This document shows, piece by piece, positions 32,323-44,997 of a stretch of DNA of 64,000 nucleotides (the stretch's first letter is position 1; each line of letters opens with the position of its first letter). The notes beneath the pieces were generated by a model. It made no database searches, had not been told where the DNA came from, and saw only the letters and a list, made by a program, of their open reading frames with translations. A program made the position numbers and the translations under genes. Source of the DNA: Mycolicibacter acidiphilus (GTDB taxonomy: Bacteria > Actinomycetota > Actinomycetes > Mycobacteriales > Mycobacteriaceae); NCBI RefSeq assembly GCF_018455725.1, contig NZ_JAHCLR010000007.1:62001-126000 (forward strand), given 5' to 3'.

Positions 32323-33210
32323 TTATTCGGGAGTTCCGAGTGTGATGGCGGCATTGTCGAGCAGCCGGGTGGTGCCGACGCGGGCCGCGATCAGCAGCCG
32401 GCCGCGTCCGTTGACCGGGGCCGGTCCGAGACCGGTGCCGCGCACCTGCAGGTAGTCGACGTCGACGGCGGGCGTCGCCGCCAGCGTGGCGGTCGCCGCG
32501 TCCAGCACGGCCTGCGCGCCGGCCGGGGCGGCATGCTCACCGGCCGCCAGCGCCGCCGACAGCGCGGTGGCGGCTTCGCGCTGCGCCGGGTCGAGGTAGC
32601 GGTTGCGCGACGACATCGCCAGGCCGTCGGTCTCCCGCACGGTCGGCACGCCGACCACCTGGACGTCGAGATTGAGGTCGTCGACCATCTGGCGGATCAG
32701 CACCAGCTGCTGGTAGTCCTTCTCACCGAACAGCGCCCGGTCCGGCCGCACGATCGACAGCAACTTGCACACCACGGTCAGCACCCCGTCGAAGTGCCCG
32801 GGGCGGGCCGCGCCCTCCAGTTCGTCGCCGAGCGGACCGGCGTGCACCGCGGTACGCGGGCCGTCGGGGTACATCGCCGCCGCGGTCGGGGTGAACACCA
32901 CCTCGACCCCGGCGTCGCGCAGCAGCGCCAGGTCGTCGTCGAGGGTGCGCGGGTAGGCGTCGAGGTCCTCACCGGCGCCGAACTGCAGCGGGTTCACGAA
33001 GATCGAGACCACCACCACCGCACCGGGCACCTGCCGCGCCGCCCGCACCAGGGCCAGGTGCCCGTCGTGCAGGGCGCCCATGGTCGGCACCAGCACCACC
33101 CGGCGGCCGATGCCCCGCAGCGCCCGGCTGACACGGGCGACCTCGTCGGGTCGGGTGTAGACGTTGAGCTCCCCCGCGGTGTAGGCGCGCGAGCCGGCCG
33201 GCGCCGTCAC
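32323..33210 (-). CDS. panC: Pantothenate synthetase
   Basis: 295 residues. The HIGH-like motif appears as [14 protein letters not shown], the KMSKS-like one as [11 protein letters not shown], and FGEKDYQQL and [12 protein letters not shown] are the other conserved blocks. It joins pantoate with beta-alanine using ATP to give pantothenate. The start is a GTG in a 4-bp overlap with the preceding gene. The huge upstream extension was rejected, as it is a shadow. The C-terminus ends about 14 residues earlier than in M. tuberculosis PanC. Confidence 0.94.
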   Translation of the reverse strand: MTAPAGSRAYTAGELNVYTRPDEVARVSRALRGIGRRVVLVPTMGALHDGHLALVRAARQVPGAVVVVSIFVNPLQFGAGEDLDAYPRTLDDDLALLRDAGVEVVFTPTAAAMYPDGPRTAVHAGPLGDELEGAARPGHFDGVLTVVCKLLSIVRPDRALFGEKDYQQLVLIRQMVDDLNLDVQVVGVPTVRETDGLAMSSRNRYLDPAQREAATALSAALAAGEHAAPAGAQAVLDAATATLAATPAVDVDYLQVRGTGLGPAPVNGRGRLLIAARVGTTRLLDNAAITLGTPE

Positions 33211-34100
33211 CGGGCCAGCACCGTCAGCACGTCGTCGCCGGCGTGCACCGCCTGGGCGGTGCGCAGCGCGGTGCTCCGGTAGGCCTCCGCCAGCTCCGGT
33301 GCCGCAGCGTTGAGCGCGGCGAGATGCCGGACGACGGTGGCCGCGTCGCCGCGGGCGATGGGGCCGGTGAGGGCGGCCCGGCCGTGCTGCAGGGTGTTCT
33401 CCACCGCGGCCCGCACCAGCGGCCCGAGCACCCGTTCGGCGACGCCGTCGGGGTCGCCGGCCAGCGCCACCCGCAACGCGGCCAGCGCGTCGTCGATCAC
33501 GGTGACGACGTGGTTGCCACCGTGGCAGAGCGCGGCGTGGTAGAGCACCCGGGCGCTGTCGTCGACCCGGACCGGCTGGGCGCCGATCTCCAGGGTCAGC
33601 GCCTCGGCGATGGCGTAGCCGATCTCGTCGGCGGCGGTGATCCCGAAGCAGCTCTCGGTCAGCCGCTCGATGTCCTCGTCGGCGCCGGTGAACGCCATCG
33701 CCGGGTGGATGGCCAGCGGCAGGCAGCCCTGCTCGGTCAGCGGCGCCAGCACGCCGATGCCGTTGGCACCGGAGGTGTGCACGACGATCGTCCCGGGCCG
33801 GACCGCCGCGGTGGCGGCCAGGCCGGCGACCATCGGCGCCAGTTCGGTGTCGGGGACGGCCAGCAGCAGCAGTTCGGCGCTGCCGGCCACCTCGTGGGCG
33901 GGCAGCACCGGGGTGTCCGGCAGCCGGCGCCGGGCACGCCGCTGGGATTCCTCGGAGATGGCGCTGCATGCCACCACGACGTGGTCGGCGCGCTCCAGCG
34001 CGACGCCCAGGGCGGTGCCGACCCGGCCGGCGGAGATGACGCCGACCTTGAGCCGGGCCGGCCGCAAACCGTCGAACTGCACCATCGCAGACGACCTCAC
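33207..34100 (-). CDS. Rossmann-fold / DUF2520 protein (Rv3603c-like)
   Basis: 297 residues. A Rossmann dinucleotide-binding domain ([28 protein letters not shown]) and an NAD-binding-like block ([19 protein letters not shown]) resemble oxidoreductases with a 6-phosphogluconate dehydrogenase-type second domain ([23 protein letters not shown]). The pair is the Rossmann-like plus DUF2520 architecture. It is fused by 4-bp overlap to panC, so it may reduce ketopantoate. That is inference. GTG 34100 or ATG 34085 can be the start. It matches Rv3603c in place and size. Confidence 0.82.
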   Translation of the reverse strand: MRSSAMVQFDGLRPARLKVGVISAGRVGTALGVALERADHVVVACSAISEESQRRARRRLPDTPVLPAHEVAGSAELLLLAVPDTELAPMVAGLAATAAVRPGTIVVHTSGANGIGVLAPLTEQGCLPLAIHPAMAFTGADEDIERLTESCFGITAADEIGYAIAEALTLEIGAQPVRVDDSARVLYHAALCHGGNHVVTVIDDALAALRVALAGDPDGVAERVLGPLVRAAVENTLQHGRAALTGPIARGDAATVVRHLAALNAAAPELAEAYRSTALRTAQAVHAGDDVLTVLAR

Positions 34101-34205
34101 AGGTTCTCTTGGTTTCGTTCCAGTCCCGCGTTGCGGGTACCGGACGGTCGCCGGTGAGTCTATCCCGATCGGTGTTGAACCTGCGAGTGACGTTGGTCGC
34201 AGCGG

Positions 34206-35594
34206 CTACTCGGCGCGGCGGCGCCGGCCACCAGAACCGGGCTCGGGCTGCAACCGCGCCAGCAGGTCGGCGACCGACTGGCCGCCGGTGTCGGTCTCCG
34301 ATTCGGCGCCGTTGGAGTGCCGGGACGCGCTGGGCGCCGGGACCTCGACGGGCGGGGCGGGTGCGACGGGCGGGGGTCCGGCGTGCCGCCCGACCGGGCC
34401 GCCGGCGGATTGCTCCACGGCATCGGCGGCGTGTCGGGATTCGGCGCGACGCCGACCACCCCGGTACGGCTGGGCCGGTTCCGGTTGCGGGGGCGCCGGT
34501 GGCGGCTCCCAGCCGGGCGCCGGACCGCTGAAGGCCTCCGCCTCGTCGGCGCGCCGGCGATGCCGGGACGGCGCCGGCGGTTCCACGACCGGCGGGGGCG
34601 GTGGTGGCGGCGGGGTGGGCGCGCTCTCGGATCGATGGTGGCCGGTCCGCTCGGGTTGGCTGGGGGTCCAGTTGCTGCCGGGGGTGCCCGGCGGCAGCCA
34701 CTCCCCTTCGGCACCAACCGGTTTCCAGGCAGCACCGGACGATGCGGCCGGCTCGACGAGCTGCGGCGGCGGCGGAACCGGCGGAACCGGCAGCGGTGGC
34801 GGTGGCGGCGGTGGCGGTGCCGGTTCGCGGCGGGGTTCCGGTGCGACGTAGGGCTGCGCCGGTCCGGCCCAGCGGCCGGCGTCGGGTTGCGCGGGTTCTT
34901 CGTCCGCCGCACGGCGGTGCGAGCCGCGGCCGGGTGCGGTCGGCGGCGCAGGTGGCGGAGGTGGCGGAGGTGGCGGCGGGGTGGGGATCCGCACCTCCGG
35001 CACGTCGATGATCGGGTTCTCGGCGGTCTCACCGGCCCGGTCGGGTGTGTACTTCGAGCTGACCGCCGGGGTCACCCGGGTCTCCGTGGTGCTCTCGTTG
35101 CGCGCCCAGTCGCTGTAGGCGCGGACCGTGGTGCGCTCCTGCTCCAGCGCCGGCCGGTCGCTCAGGTCGGCGTCGAACAGAATCTCCAGGTTGGCGCGCA
35201 GCGCGGCCAGTTCGGTGCGCAGCGCCGCGACCTCGTCAGCGGCCTGCGCCCGCAGTTCGGAGGCGAGTTCGCGCCGCAACTGTGACTCCACCGTCAGCTC
35301 GTATTCCCGGCGAGCCGATATCTCCCGGTCCAACTGCAGGTCGTAGACGAGTTTCAGGTCACGGGCCCGCGCCTGGTCGACATCGCTCTGCCGCCGGTAG
35401 ATCACCGACACGAACGCCGCGACGACCGCGGCCCACAGTGCCATGATGACCGCGAGCTTGAGCAACTCCACCCGGCTGGTGAACACCAGGGCCGAACTCG
35501 CGGCGATCGCCAGCACCAGCAACGCCGTCAGCAGAGCCCAGCCCGGCCGTCGGACACCGCGTGGGGTCCGGCCGCGGGACAGGACGGACGTCAT
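34206..35594 (-). CDS. Membrane-anchored coiled-coil, proline-rich protein (Rv3604c-like, DUF6779)
   Basis: 462 residues. Two membrane helices near the N-terminus ([21 protein letters not shown] and [20 protein letters not shown]) are followed by a charged helical stretch (about 70-130; [19 protein letters not shown]...), probably a coiled coil. The remaining ~280 residues are disordered, with long proline runs and repeated [11 protein letters not shown] / [13 protein letters not shown]-like motifs. The proline-rich tail is cytoplasmic if the two helices form a hairpin. It matches Rv3604c. Function is unknown, but the topology suggests a scaffold for envelope growth or division. Confidence 0.8.
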   Translation of the reverse strand: MTSVLSRGRTPRGVRRPGWALLTALLVLAIAASSALVFTSRVELLKLAVIMALWAAVVAAFVSVIYRRQSDVDQARARDLKLVYDLQLDREISARREYELTVESQLRRELASELRAQAADEVAALRTELAALRANLEILFDADLSDRPALEQERTTVRAYSDWARNESTTETRVTPAVSSKYTPDRAGETAENPIIDVPEVRIPTPPPPPPPPPPAPPTAPGRGSHRRAADEEPAQPDAGRWAGPAQPYVAPEPRREPAPPPPPPPPLPVPPVPPPPQLVEPAASSGAAWKPVGAEGEWLPPGTPGSNWTPSQPERTGHHRSESAPTPPPPPPPPVVEPPAPSRHRRRADEAEAFSGPAPGWEPPPAPPQPEPAQPYRGGRRRAESRHAADAVEQSAGGPVGRHAGPPPVAPAPPVEVPAPSASRHSNGAESETDTGGQSVADLLARLQPEPGSGGRRRRAE

Positions 35595-35723
35595 CTGCGC
35601 CGCTCCTCCTCATCGCGTCGGTGCCCGCAAACGGGTGGCCGCCCCACCGCATCGTCGCTGACGAGCATGGGCCGACTGTACCGCTACGAGGTCAATCCGC
35701 GTGTCGCCCCGCTCCGGCGATTC

Positions 35724-36209
35724 TCACCCGGCTTGGTTTCCGGTTAACCCGCCGGAATCCCCGGGACCCTGCGGGGATCTGCAGCAGTACTGCAACCACA
35801 GCGCCGCGGTGAGCAGGGCCAGCGCACTCGCGGCGGCGACCACGGCGCCGCCGGTGTCCGCCGCGGCGACGTGCAGTTCGGCCCGTCGGGGCAACAGATA
35901 GGCCAGCACCGCGAGCCAGAAACCCAGCACCAGCGCACCCATCCAGGCCGACGCCTTGGCGATCGCCACACTGCGGGCCACCGTCAGCGGATGCAACCGT
36001 TCCGGCCCGGCGCCGATCTCGCCGTCGTCGATCTTGGTCCGCACGTACCAGGCCCAGCCCGCCTCCAGCACCGCCGCCACCAGCAGCGATATCCCGGTCC
36101 AGACGGTGATCGGCGGGAACCACCGGTACAGCAGGTCCACCAGCGGATAGCCCGCCACGGCGGCGACGACGGCCGCGGCGCCCACCTCCCGCTTGCGGGT
36201 CGGTCCCAT
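35724..36209 (-). CDS. Small membrane protein, DUF3180 (Rv3605c-like)
   Basis: 161 residues with about four membrane helices (AAVVAAVAGYPLVDLLYRWF, ITVWTGISLLVAAVLEAGWAWYV, AWMGALVLGFWLAVLAYLL, GGAVVAAASALALLTAALWLQY). It fits the DUF3180 family conserved next to folK in actinobacteria. The ATG overlaps the folK stop by 1 bp, so translation is coupled. Function is unknown. It is in the folate cluster only by operon position. Confidence 0.82.
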   Translation of the reverse strand: MGPTRKREVGAAAVVAAVAGYPLVDLLYRWFPPITVWTGISLLVAAVLEAGWAWYVRTKIDDGEIGAGPERLHPLTVARSVAIAKASAWMGALVLGFWLAVLAYLLPRRAELHVAAADTGGAVVAAASALALLTAALWLQYCCRSPQGPGDSGGLTGNQAG

Positions 36210-36757
36210 CAGCCCTCCCCGCGCCGGTGCAGGGCCCACTCGGTCAACCGCAGTTCGGTGCGGTCAGCGGGCTCCAGTTCGGCCAGCAGATCCGCCACCG
36301 GGCGCCGCTGCCCGCCGAGGGTCAGCCGGGCGTCGGGTTCGACGGCCAGCCACGGCACCAGCACGAACGTCCGCAGGTGCGCCAGCGGATGCGGCAGCGT
36401 CAGCCCGTTCTCCCGGGACAGCACTTCGGTCTCGCCGCCCCCGGAGTCGGAGTCGGTCCGGTAGCAACTGATCACGTCGACGTCCAGCGTGCGCGGACCC
36501 CACCGCTCGCCGCGCACCCGGTCCGCGGCCCGCTCCAGTTCCTGCGCCCGGACCAGCCAGTCCCGCCCGCGGCAGGCCGGGTCGTCGACGAGCAGCACCG
36601 CGTTGAGGAACCGGCCCTGGTCGACGCCGCCCCACGCTTCGCTCTCGTACACCCCCGACACCGCGCGCACCGCCGCGCCGAGGCCGTCGACCGCGGACTG
36701 CAGTCGTGCCAGCCGGTCGCCCAGGTTGGACCCGATGCCCAGCACGGCCCGGGTCAC
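36209..36757 (-). CDS. folK: 6-hydroxymethyl-7,8-dihydropterin pyrophosphokinase
   Basis: 182 residues. IGSNLGDRLARLQSAV is the N-terminal signature. GPRTLDVDVI gives the metal-binding aspartates, and LPHPLAHLRTFVLVPWLAVEPDA follows. It transfers pyrophosphate from ATP to the pterin in folate synthesis. GTG start at 36757, 13 bp after folB. It forms a unit with folB, folP and folE. Confidence 0.94.
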   Translation of the reverse strand: MTRAVLGIGSNLGDRLARLQSAVDGLGAAVRAVSGVYESEAWGGVDQGRFLNAVLLVDDPACRGRDWLVRAQELERAADRVRGERWGPRTLDVDVISCYRTDSDSGGGETEVLSRENGLTLPHPLAHLRTFVLVPWLAVEPDARLTLGGQRRPVADLLAELEPADRTELRLTEWALHRRGEG

Positions 36758-36770
36758 GGTTCGGTGCCCG

Positions 36771-37172
36771 TCATGTCGCCGCCCCGGCGGGGATCACCGC
36801 ACCCCGGCGGTCGGCGCGCGACCGCCGGGCCACCACCGCCACGTCGGCGAAGGTCAGCGGGATCGGCGCGTGCGGCTTGTGCACGGTCACCTCGACCGCC
36901 TGAACCCGCGTGTCGGTCAACACGTCATCGGCGATCTCGGCGGCCACCGTCTCGATGAGATCCCGCGCCGGTCCGGCCACGACGGCCGCCGCGCGCTGCG
37001 CCAGCACCCCGTAGTCGTAGGTGTCCGCCAGCGCGTCGCTGGCGGCCGCGGCGGCCAGATCCATCCAGACGGTGATGTCGATGATGAAATCCTGGCCGTC
37101 GGCGCGCTCATGGTCGAAGACCCCATGGTTGCCGCGAACCTTCAAGCCGCGCAATTCGATTCGGTCAGTCAT
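36771..37172 (-). CDS. folB: Dihydroneopterin aldolase
   Basis: 133 residues, the usual length. The octamer-forming tunnelling fold shows in [18 protein letters not shown] and [16 protein letters not shown], and the pterin-binding [17 protein letters not shown] is intact. Glu and Lys that act on the pterin are in ETVAAEIAD and VHKPHAP. It makes 6-hydroxymethyl-dihydropterin. ATG 37172 lies in an 8-bp overlap with folP. The six residues upstream in frame were left out. Confidence 0.94.
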   Translation of the reverse strand: MTDRIELRGLKVRGNHGVFDHERADGQDFIIDITVWMDLAAAAASDALADTYDYGVLAQRAAAVVAGPARDLIETVAAEIADDVLTDTRVQAVEVTVHKPHAPIPLTFADVAVVARRSRADRRGAVIPAGAAT

Positions 37173-38001
37173 CGCCGACACCCCCTTCACTCCAGGCCTG
37201 CATCACTTTCAGCGCGTCGGCGGAGGCCCGCACGTCGTGCACCCGCACACCCCAGGCGCCGTGCAGGCCGGCCAGCGCCGAGATCACCGCGGTCGCCGTC
37301 TCACGTTCGCCGGGCGGGCGCACCGCGCCGTCGGCCCCGGCCAGCAGGGCGCCGAGGAACCGTTTGCGCGACGCCCCGACCAGCACCGGTATCCCGGTCT
37401 GCACCAGCTGCGGCAACCCGTGCAGCAGCGCCCAATTGTGTTGCGCCGTCTTGGCGAACCCCAGCCCGGGATCGATGATCAGGTTCGCCGGGTCGACGCC
37501 GGCCGCCACTGCCCGGTCGACGCCGGCGAGCAACTCGGTGCGGACCTCGGCGGTGACGTCGCGGTACGGCGGCACCGAGTGCGGCTGGGCGGGATCCACC
37601 GGCCGCCAGTGCATCAGCACCCAGCGGGCGCCGGTCTCGGCCACCAGCGGTGCCATCGCCGGGTCTGCCTGCCCACCGGAGACGTCGTTGACGATCCCGG
37701 CGCCGCACTCCAGCGCCGCCCGTGCGACGGCGGCGTTCATCGTGTCGACGCTGACCGCGATGCCCTGCTCGGCAAGCTGTTTCACCACCGGGGCGACCCG
37801 CTCGGCTTCCGCCCGGGGATCGACCCGCACCGCACCGGGCCGAGTGGACTCACCGCCGACGTCGATGATCGACGCACCCTGGGCGGCCAGTGCCACGCCG
37901 TGTTCGACGGCGCGGTCCACGTTGAGGAAACGCCCGCCGTCGGAGAACGAGTCCGCGGTGACGTTGACCACCCCGATGATCTGCACGCGTATCGAGTTCA
38001 C
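37165..38001 (-). CDS. folP: Dihydropteroate synthase
   Basis: 278 residues. The TIM-barrel motifs are [34 protein letters not shown]-type [25 protein letters not shown] and VGASRKRF, which bind pyrophosphate and p-aminobenzoate. It is the sulfonamide target. A GTG start in a 4-bp overlap with folE was chosen. The long upstream extension is the antisense/shadow of folE. In M. tuberculosis the functional enzyme is FolP1 (Rv3608c), and this corresponds to it. Confidence 0.95.
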   Translation of the reverse strand: MNSIRVQIIGVVNVTADSFSDGGRFLNVDRAVEHGVALAAQGASIIDVGGESTRPGAVRVDPRAEAERVAPVVKQLAEQGIAVSVDTMNAAVARAALECGAGIVNDVSGGQADPAMAPLVAETGARWVLMHWRPVDPAQPHSVPPYRDVTAEVRTELLAGVDRAVAAGVDPANLIIDPGLGFAKTAQHNWALLHGLPQLVQTGIPVLVGASRKRFLGALLAGADGAVRPPGERETATAVISALAGLHGAWGVRVHDVRASADALKVMQAWSEGGVGDD

Positions 38002-38578
38002 TTGCGCAGGATGAGTTCCAGCGCCTCGGCGCGAGACGCGCTGTCGGTCTTGAACTGGCCGCGCACCGCCGAGGTGGTGGTGACCGCGCCCGGTTTGCGC
38101 ACCCCGCGCATCGCCATGCACAGATGCTCGGCCTCGATCACGACGATCACGCCGCGCGGATCGAGTTTGCGCATCAGCGCGTCGGCCACCTGACCGGTGA
38201 GCCGCTCCTGCACCTGGGGGCGCTTGGCGTACAGGTCCACCACCCGGGCCAGTTTGGACAGGCCGGTGATCCGACCGTCGTCGCCGGGGATGTAGCCGAC
38301 GTGCGCGACCCCGTGGAACGCCACCAGGTGGTGTTCGCAGGTCGAGTACATCGGGATCTCCTTGACCAGCACCATCTCCTCGTGGTGTTCGTCGAAGGTG
38401 GTCTCCAGCACGGTGTCCGGGTCGGTGTAGAGCCCGGCGAACATCTCCTGATAGGCCCGAGCCACCCGCGCCGGCGTCTCCAGCAGGCCGTGCCGGTTCG
38501 GGTCCTCGCCCACCGCGTACAGCAGTTCCCGCACCGCCGCCTCGGCGCGCGCCTGGTCGAAGACCGGCGGTTGCGCTG

Positions 38579-38582
<4 letters not shown>
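37998..38582 (-). CDS. folE: GTP cyclohydrolase I
   Basis: 194 residues. Zinc ligands: the Cys and His of [13 protein letters not shown] and the Cys of [12 protein letters not shown]. The motif [35 protein letters not shown] is complete. It makes dihydroneopterin triphosphate, the first step of folate synthesis. The ATG overlaps the ftsH stop by 4 bp, making the chain ftsH-folE-folP-folB-folK tightly coupled. Confidence 0.96.
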
Positions 38583-40936
<2,354 letters not shown>

Positions 40937-41065
40937 CAAGCATCGGCCGGTGCCGGCCACATCCTTCCAGTACAGGCAGCTGGGCATGTTCAGGCTACCG
41001 TCCCCGGTTCCGGGCGGTCCGGTGAAGCCGTCGCGGGGATCGGTTCCCTGTGCTTTGGTGGGACG

Positions 41066-42028
41066 GTGCCCAACACCACCCAGCGACTCGTCGACACCAA
41101 CGGCGTGACCCTGCGGGTCACCGAGGCCGGTAACCGGGGCAATCCGGTGGTGCTGCTGGCGCACGGCTTCCCCGAACTGGCCTACTCGTGGCGGCACCAG
41201 ATTCCGGCGCTGGCCGACGCCGGGTTCCACGTGCTCGCCCCCGACCAGCGCGGTTACGGCGGGTCGTCGCGACCTGCGGAGATCGCCGCGTACGACATGG
41301 CGGCGCTCACCGGCGACCTGGTCGGCCTGCTCGACGACGTCGACGCGCGGCGCGCGGTCTGGATCGGCCACGACTGGGGCGCGCCGGTGGTGTGGAACGC
41401 CGCGCAACTGCACCCGGACCGGGTGGCGGGGGTGGTCGGGCTCAGCGTCCCGCCGGTGCCCCGCCCGCAGGTGCCGCCGACGGTCGCGTTCCGCAACATC
41501 TTCGGCGAGCACTTCTTCTACATGCTGTATTTCCAGGAGCCCGGCGTCGCCGACGCCGAACTGGCCGCCGACCCGGCCCGCACAATGCGCCGGATGATGG
41601 GCGGGCTGCGTCCCCCCGACCCCGAGCAGGGCGCCCGAATGGCCGCCCCCGGACCGGCGGGCTTCATCGAGCGGCTGCCCGAACCCGACGCGCTGCCGGA
41701 CTGGATCAGTCCCGAGGAGCTGGACCACTACATCGCCGAGTTCACCCGCACCGGGTTCACCGGCGGCCTGAACTGGTACCGCAACCTGGACCGCAACTGG
41801 GAGATCCTGGCGCACCCCGTCGCGGCCACCATCGACGTCCCCGCGCTGTTCATCGGCGGCACCGCCGACCCGGTGCTGGGGTTCACCCGTCGGGACCGGG
41901 CTCGGGAGTTGGCCGTCGGGCCGTACCGGGAGGTGATGCTCGACGGCGCCGGGCACTGGTTGCAGCAGGAGCGGCCCGACGAGGTCAATGCGGCCCTGCT
42001 GGAGTTCCTGTCCGGAGTGGCGCTGTGA
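41066..42028 (+). CDS. ephA: Epoxide hydrolase EphA
   Basis: 320 residues of the alpha/beta hydrolase fold. HGFPE (HGXP oxyanion motif), the nucleophile GHDWGA and the histidine in DGAGHWLQQ are clear. Tyrosines of the cap are in [20 protein letters not shown]. It hydrolyses epoxides to diols, in detoxification or lipid metabolism. GTG 41066 starts the known N-terminus ([13 protein letters not shown]). The preceding open frame is antisense ftsH. It overlaps the LLM gene by 4 bp, the order of Rv3617-Rv3618. Confidence 0.92.
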   Translation: MPNTTQRLVDTNGVTLRVTEAGNRGNPVVLLAHGFPELAYSWRHQIPALADAGFHVLAPDQRGYGGSSRPAEIAAYDMAALTGDLVGLLDDVDARRAVWIGHDWGAPVVWNAAQLHPDRVAGVVGLSVPPVPRPQVPPTVAFRNIFGEHFFYMLYFQEPGVADAELAADPARTMRRMMGGLRPPDPEQGARMAAPGPAGFIERLPEPDALPDWISPEELDHYIAEFTRTGFTGGLNWYRNLDRNWEILAHPVAATIDVPALFIGGTADPVLGFTRRDRARELAVGPYREVMLDGAGHWLQQERPDEVNAALLEFLSGVAL

Positions 42029-43203
42029 CCGCGCCGCTGCGCTTCGGGGTGTTCATCACGCCGTTCCACGCCCTGGGCCAATCCCCCACGGTCGCCCTCG
42101 AATACGACCTGGACCGGGTGGTGGCGCTGGACCGGCTCGGTTTCGACGAGGCCTGGTTCGGCGAACACCATTCCGGTGGCTATGAGCTGATCGCCTGTCC
42201 GGAGGTGTTCATCGCGACGGCCGCCGAACGCACCCGGCACATCCGGCTGGGCACCGGCGTCGTCTCGCTGCCGTATCACCACCCGCTGATGGTGGCCGAC
42301 CGCTGGGTGCTGCTCGATCATCTGACCCGCGGCCGGGTGATGTTCGGTGCCGGCCCGGGGGCGCTGCCCACCGACGCCTACATGATGGGGATCGACCCGG
42401 TGGACCAGCGCCGGATGATGCAGGAGTCGCTTGAGGCGATCCTGGCGCTGTTTCGCGCCGAGCCCGGCGAGCGGATCACCCGGGAGACGGACTGGTTCAC
42501 GCTGCGCGACGCCGCGCTGCACATCCGGCCCTACAGCTGGCCGCACCCGGAGATCTCGACCGCGGCGATGATCTCCCCGTCCGGGCCGCGCCTGGCCGGC
42601 ACGCTCGGCACGTCGCTGCTGTCGCTGTCGATGTCGGTACCGGGCGGTTACGCCGCACTGGAGAACGCCTGGGAGGTGGTGCGCGAGCAGTCCGCGAAAT
42701 CCGGTCGCGGCGAACCGGATCGGGCGAACTGGCGGGTGCTGAGCATCATGCACCTCGCCGACAGCCGCGAGCAGGCCATCGAGGACTGCACCTACGGGCT
42801 GCAGGACTTCGCGAACTACTTCGGCGCGGCCGGTTTCGTGCCGCTGTCCAACACGGTCGAGGAGGCGGCGCAGTCACCGCGGGAGTTCGTCGAGGCGTAC
42901 GCGGCAGCCGGCAACTGCTGCATCGGCACCCCCAACGACGCGATCGCCCACATCACCGATCTGCTTGAGCGCTCCGGCGGGTTCGGCACGCTGCTGCTGC
43001 TCGGCCACGACTGGGCCTCCCCGGAGGCCACCTACCGCAGCTACGAGTTGTTGGCGCGCAAGGTGATTCCGCACTTCAAGGGTCAACTCACGGCCGCTCG
43101 GGAGTCCCACGAGTGGGCGAAAGGCATGCGCGATCAGCTGTTCGGGCGGGTGGGTGAGGCGATCCGCGGCGCGGTCACCGAGCACGCCGGCGAGGCCCGG
43201 TAG
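42025..43203 (+). CDS. Luciferase-like (LLM) flavin-dependent monooxygenase (Rv3618-like)
   Basis: 392 residues, luciferase-like TIM barrel. [15 protein letters not shown] starts it. [67 protein letters not shown] is the family signature. It would use FMNH2 or F420 and oxidise a small organic compound, unknown here. GTG 42025 overlaps ephA by 4 bp, and the adh gene begins right at its stop, so three redox/hydrolase genes form one operon. It may follow on from the EphA product. That is speculation. Confidence 0.85.
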   Translation: MTAPLRFGVFITPFHALGQSPTVALEYDLDRVVALDRLGFDEAWFGEHHSGGYELIACPEVFIATAAERTRHIRLGTGVVSLPYHHPLMVADRWVLLDHLTRGRVMFGAGPGALPTDAYMMGIDPVDQRRMMQESLEAILALFRAEPGERITRETDWFTLRDAALHIRPYSWPHPEISTAAMISPSGPRLAGTLGTSLLSLSMSVPGGYAALENAWEVVREQSAKSGRGEPDRANWRVLSIMHLADSREQAIEDCTYGLQDFANYFGAAGFVPLSNTVEEAAQSPREFVEAYAAAGNCCIGTPNDAIAHITDLLERSGGFGTLLLLGHDWASPEATYRSYELLARKVIPHFKGQLTAARESHEWAKGMRDQLFGRVGEAIRGAVTEHAGEAR

Positions 43204-44220
43204 ATGCGGGCGGCGGTGCTGCGCGACGGGCGGATGGTCTACCGCGACGACGTGCCCGACCCGGTTCCGGGGCCCGGCCAGGTGCTGGTGGCGGTGACGG
43301 CGTGCGGGATCTGCGGGTCGGATCTGCATTTCGCCGCGCACGGCGATCAGATGCTGGCGGCGACGAAAGCGATGCAGGGTGCACCGTCGGCGGGCGCCTC
43401 GATCGACCTGGGCGCCGACATCTTCATGGGTCACGAGTTCAGCGCCCGGGTGCTGGAAGCCGGCCCGGGCACCGAGACCTTCCCGCCCGGCACGCCGGTC
43501 ACCTCGATCCCGGTGCTGCTGGCGGCCAACGGCATCGAGCCGATCGTCTACTCCAACACCACACTGGGCGGTTACGCCGAGAAGATGCTGCTGTCCGCAC
43601 CGCTGCTGCTGGCGATTCCGAACGGCCTGGACCCGCGGCACGCCGCGCTGACCGAGCCGATGGCGGTGGGACTGCACGCGGTCAACAAGTCCGGGGTGGT
43701 GCCGGGCGAGACGGCGCTGGTGCTGGGCTGCGGTCCGATCGGTGTCGCGATCATCGCGGCCCTGCGCGACGCCGGGGTGAACGACGTTGTGGCCACGGAT
43801 TATTCGTCGGCGCGACGTACTCTCGCGACGACGATGGGCGCCCACCGGGTGCTCGACCCGGCCGACGGTTCCCCGTTCGACACGGTGACGCCGAAGGTGG
43901 TCTTCGATGCCGTCGGGGTGCCGGGGATCATCGACGACGTGCTGCGCCGGGCGCCGGTCGGCACCCGCCTGGTCGTCGCCGGGGTCTGCATGGAACCCGA
44001 CACCGTGCACCCGTTCTTCGGGATCGCCAAGGAGATGAGCGTGCAGTTCGTCTTCGCCTACACCCCGGATGAGTTCGCGGCGTCGCTGCGGGCGATCGCC
44101 GAGGGGCGGATCGATGTGGCGCCACTGATCACCGGCGAGGTCGGACTGGACGGGGTGGGAGCGGCGTTCGCGGACCTGACCGACCCGGATCGGCACTGCA
44201 AGATTCTGGTGACGCCGTAG
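43204..44220 (+). CDS. Medium-chain dehydrogenase/reductase (zinc alcohol dehydrogenase family)
   Basis: 338 residues. Catalytic zinc ligands are in CGICGSDLH and GHEFSARV. The Rossmann motif is VLGCGPIGVAIIAAL. The four-cysteine structural zinc lobe of classical alcohol dehydrogenases is absent, and an insert AAHGDQMLAATKAMQGAPSA stands between the two catalytic blocks. It is likely an NAD(P)-dependent alcohol dehydrogenase of unknown substrate. It starts directly after the LLM stop and ends the ephA operon. I do not recall a copy at this place in M. tuberculosis. Confidence 0.85.
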   Translation: MRAAVLRDGRMVYRDDVPDPVPGPGQVLVAVTACGICGSDLHFAAHGDQMLAATKAMQGAPSAGASIDLGADIFMGHEFSARVLEAGPGTETFPPGTPVTSIPVLLAANGIEPIVYSNTTLGGYAEKMLLSAPLLLAIPNGLDPRHAALTEPMAVGLHAVNKSGVVPGETALVLGCGPIGVAIIAALRDAGVNDVVATDYSSARRTLATTMGAHRVLDPADGSPFDTVTPKVVFDAVGVPGIIDDVLRRAPVGTRLVVAGVCMEPDTVHPFFGIAKEMSVQFVFAYTPDEFAASLRAIAEGRIDVAPLITGEVGLDGVGAAFADLTDPDRHCKILVTP

Positions 44221-44322
44221 GTCGACGAAACCGAACCCCGAGCCTGGTTCGCGGCGACATCCCTACGAAGTTATGGGCATCGAGTCCGTCGCACGCCCGC
44301 TGGATAAATCACGGCGAACGGA

Positions 44323-44328
44323 TAGGCT
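44323..44328 (+). promoter_or_regulatory. -10 box giving leaderless mRNA of the DUF433 gene
   Basis: TAGGCT fits TANNNT and ends 6 nt before the ATG at 44335. Confidence 0.5.
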
Positions 44329-44334
44329 TGTGAT

Positions 44335-44568
44335 ATGTCGCGTCTTGACCGGATTACCTCCGACTCGGCTATCTGCCATGGGCAGCCTGTCATCCGCGGA
44401 CTGCGATACCCCGTCACCGACCTCCTCGACCTACTCGCGTCGGGGATGACCATCGACGACGTCCTGGGTGATTACCCCGACCTCGAAAAGGAAGACCTTC
44501 TCGCCGCGCTGGAGTTTGGTGCACTAGCGGCCGGTCACCGCATGGTTCTACCCTTCGACGCGGCCTAG
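44335..44568 (+). CDS. DUF433 antitoxin-like protein
   Basis: 77 residues, helical, matching the DUF433 pattern: ICHGQPVIRGLRYPVTDLLDLLASGMTIDDVLGDYPDLEKEDLLAALEF. DUF433 proteins are often encoded before a DUF5615 PIN-like toxin, and this one precedes exactly such a reading frame by 14 bp. It would act as antitoxin and autorepressor. Base composition is lower in GC than neighbours. The toxin gene is frameshifted, so this gene may be an orphan. Confidence 0.85.
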   Translation: MSRLDRITSDSAICHGQPVIRGLRYPVTDLLDLLASGMTIDDVLGDYPDLEKEDLLAALEFGALAAGHRMVLPFDAA

Positions 44569-44582
44569 CCGCCGACCACCGC

Positions 44583-44950
44583 GTGAAGTTCCTCATTGAT
44601 GCGCAACTGCCTGCAACGCTTGCGCACGTGTTGCAGAGCAAAGGTCACGACGCGATACACGTTTCACACTGCCCGCCGGGAACAGCACACCCGATCTGGA
44701 AATTGCCCGAGTCGCGGATGCCGAGGGCCGCGTCGTCGTCACCAAAGACCGGGACTTCAGGGAAAGTCATTTGCTCGCCAGGACACCCCAGGCGCTACTC
44801 ATCGTGACGACAGGGAACATCACCAACCATGAACTGATGGCTTTGTTCCGGAAACATCTCGACGCCATCACCGACTTCCTCGGCCGGGCCGCGCTTGTCG
44901 AACTGTCACACGATCGTTTGATCGCGCATTCCCGAGAACAACCTGGATAG
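44583..44950 (+). pseudogene. DUF5615 PIN-like toxin, disrupted by a one-base deletion
   Basis: The GTG at 44583 begins VKFLIDAQLPATLAHVLQSKGHDAIHVS, the N-terminus of the DUF5615 family with the catalytic aspartate in FLIDAQLP. At about 44666-44671 the frame breaks. In the next frame it goes on at once as GNSTPDLEIARVADA and then VVVTKDRDF, the second PIN-like acidic motif, and LLIVTTGNITNHELM, to a TAG at 44948. The total of 368 bp is one base short of 123 codons. Together both parts would be 122 residues. This could be a real mutation or a sequencing error, since the locus has no long homopolymer. The gene would be the toxin partner of the DUF433 gene. Confidence 0.8.
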
Positions 44951-44997
44951 CCACCCGGCAGCTAGACCACCACGGTGGCCGTAACCGAACAGTCGGG

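Noticed and set aside
33211-34701. 792-residue version of PanC
   Set aside because: The N-terminal half is arginine/alanine-rich shadow of the DUF2520 gene.
40937-41956. 1125-residue version of FtsH
   Set aside because: The additional N-terminus is antisense to ephA and has no membrane or signal features. The known FtsH N-terminus begins at 40936.
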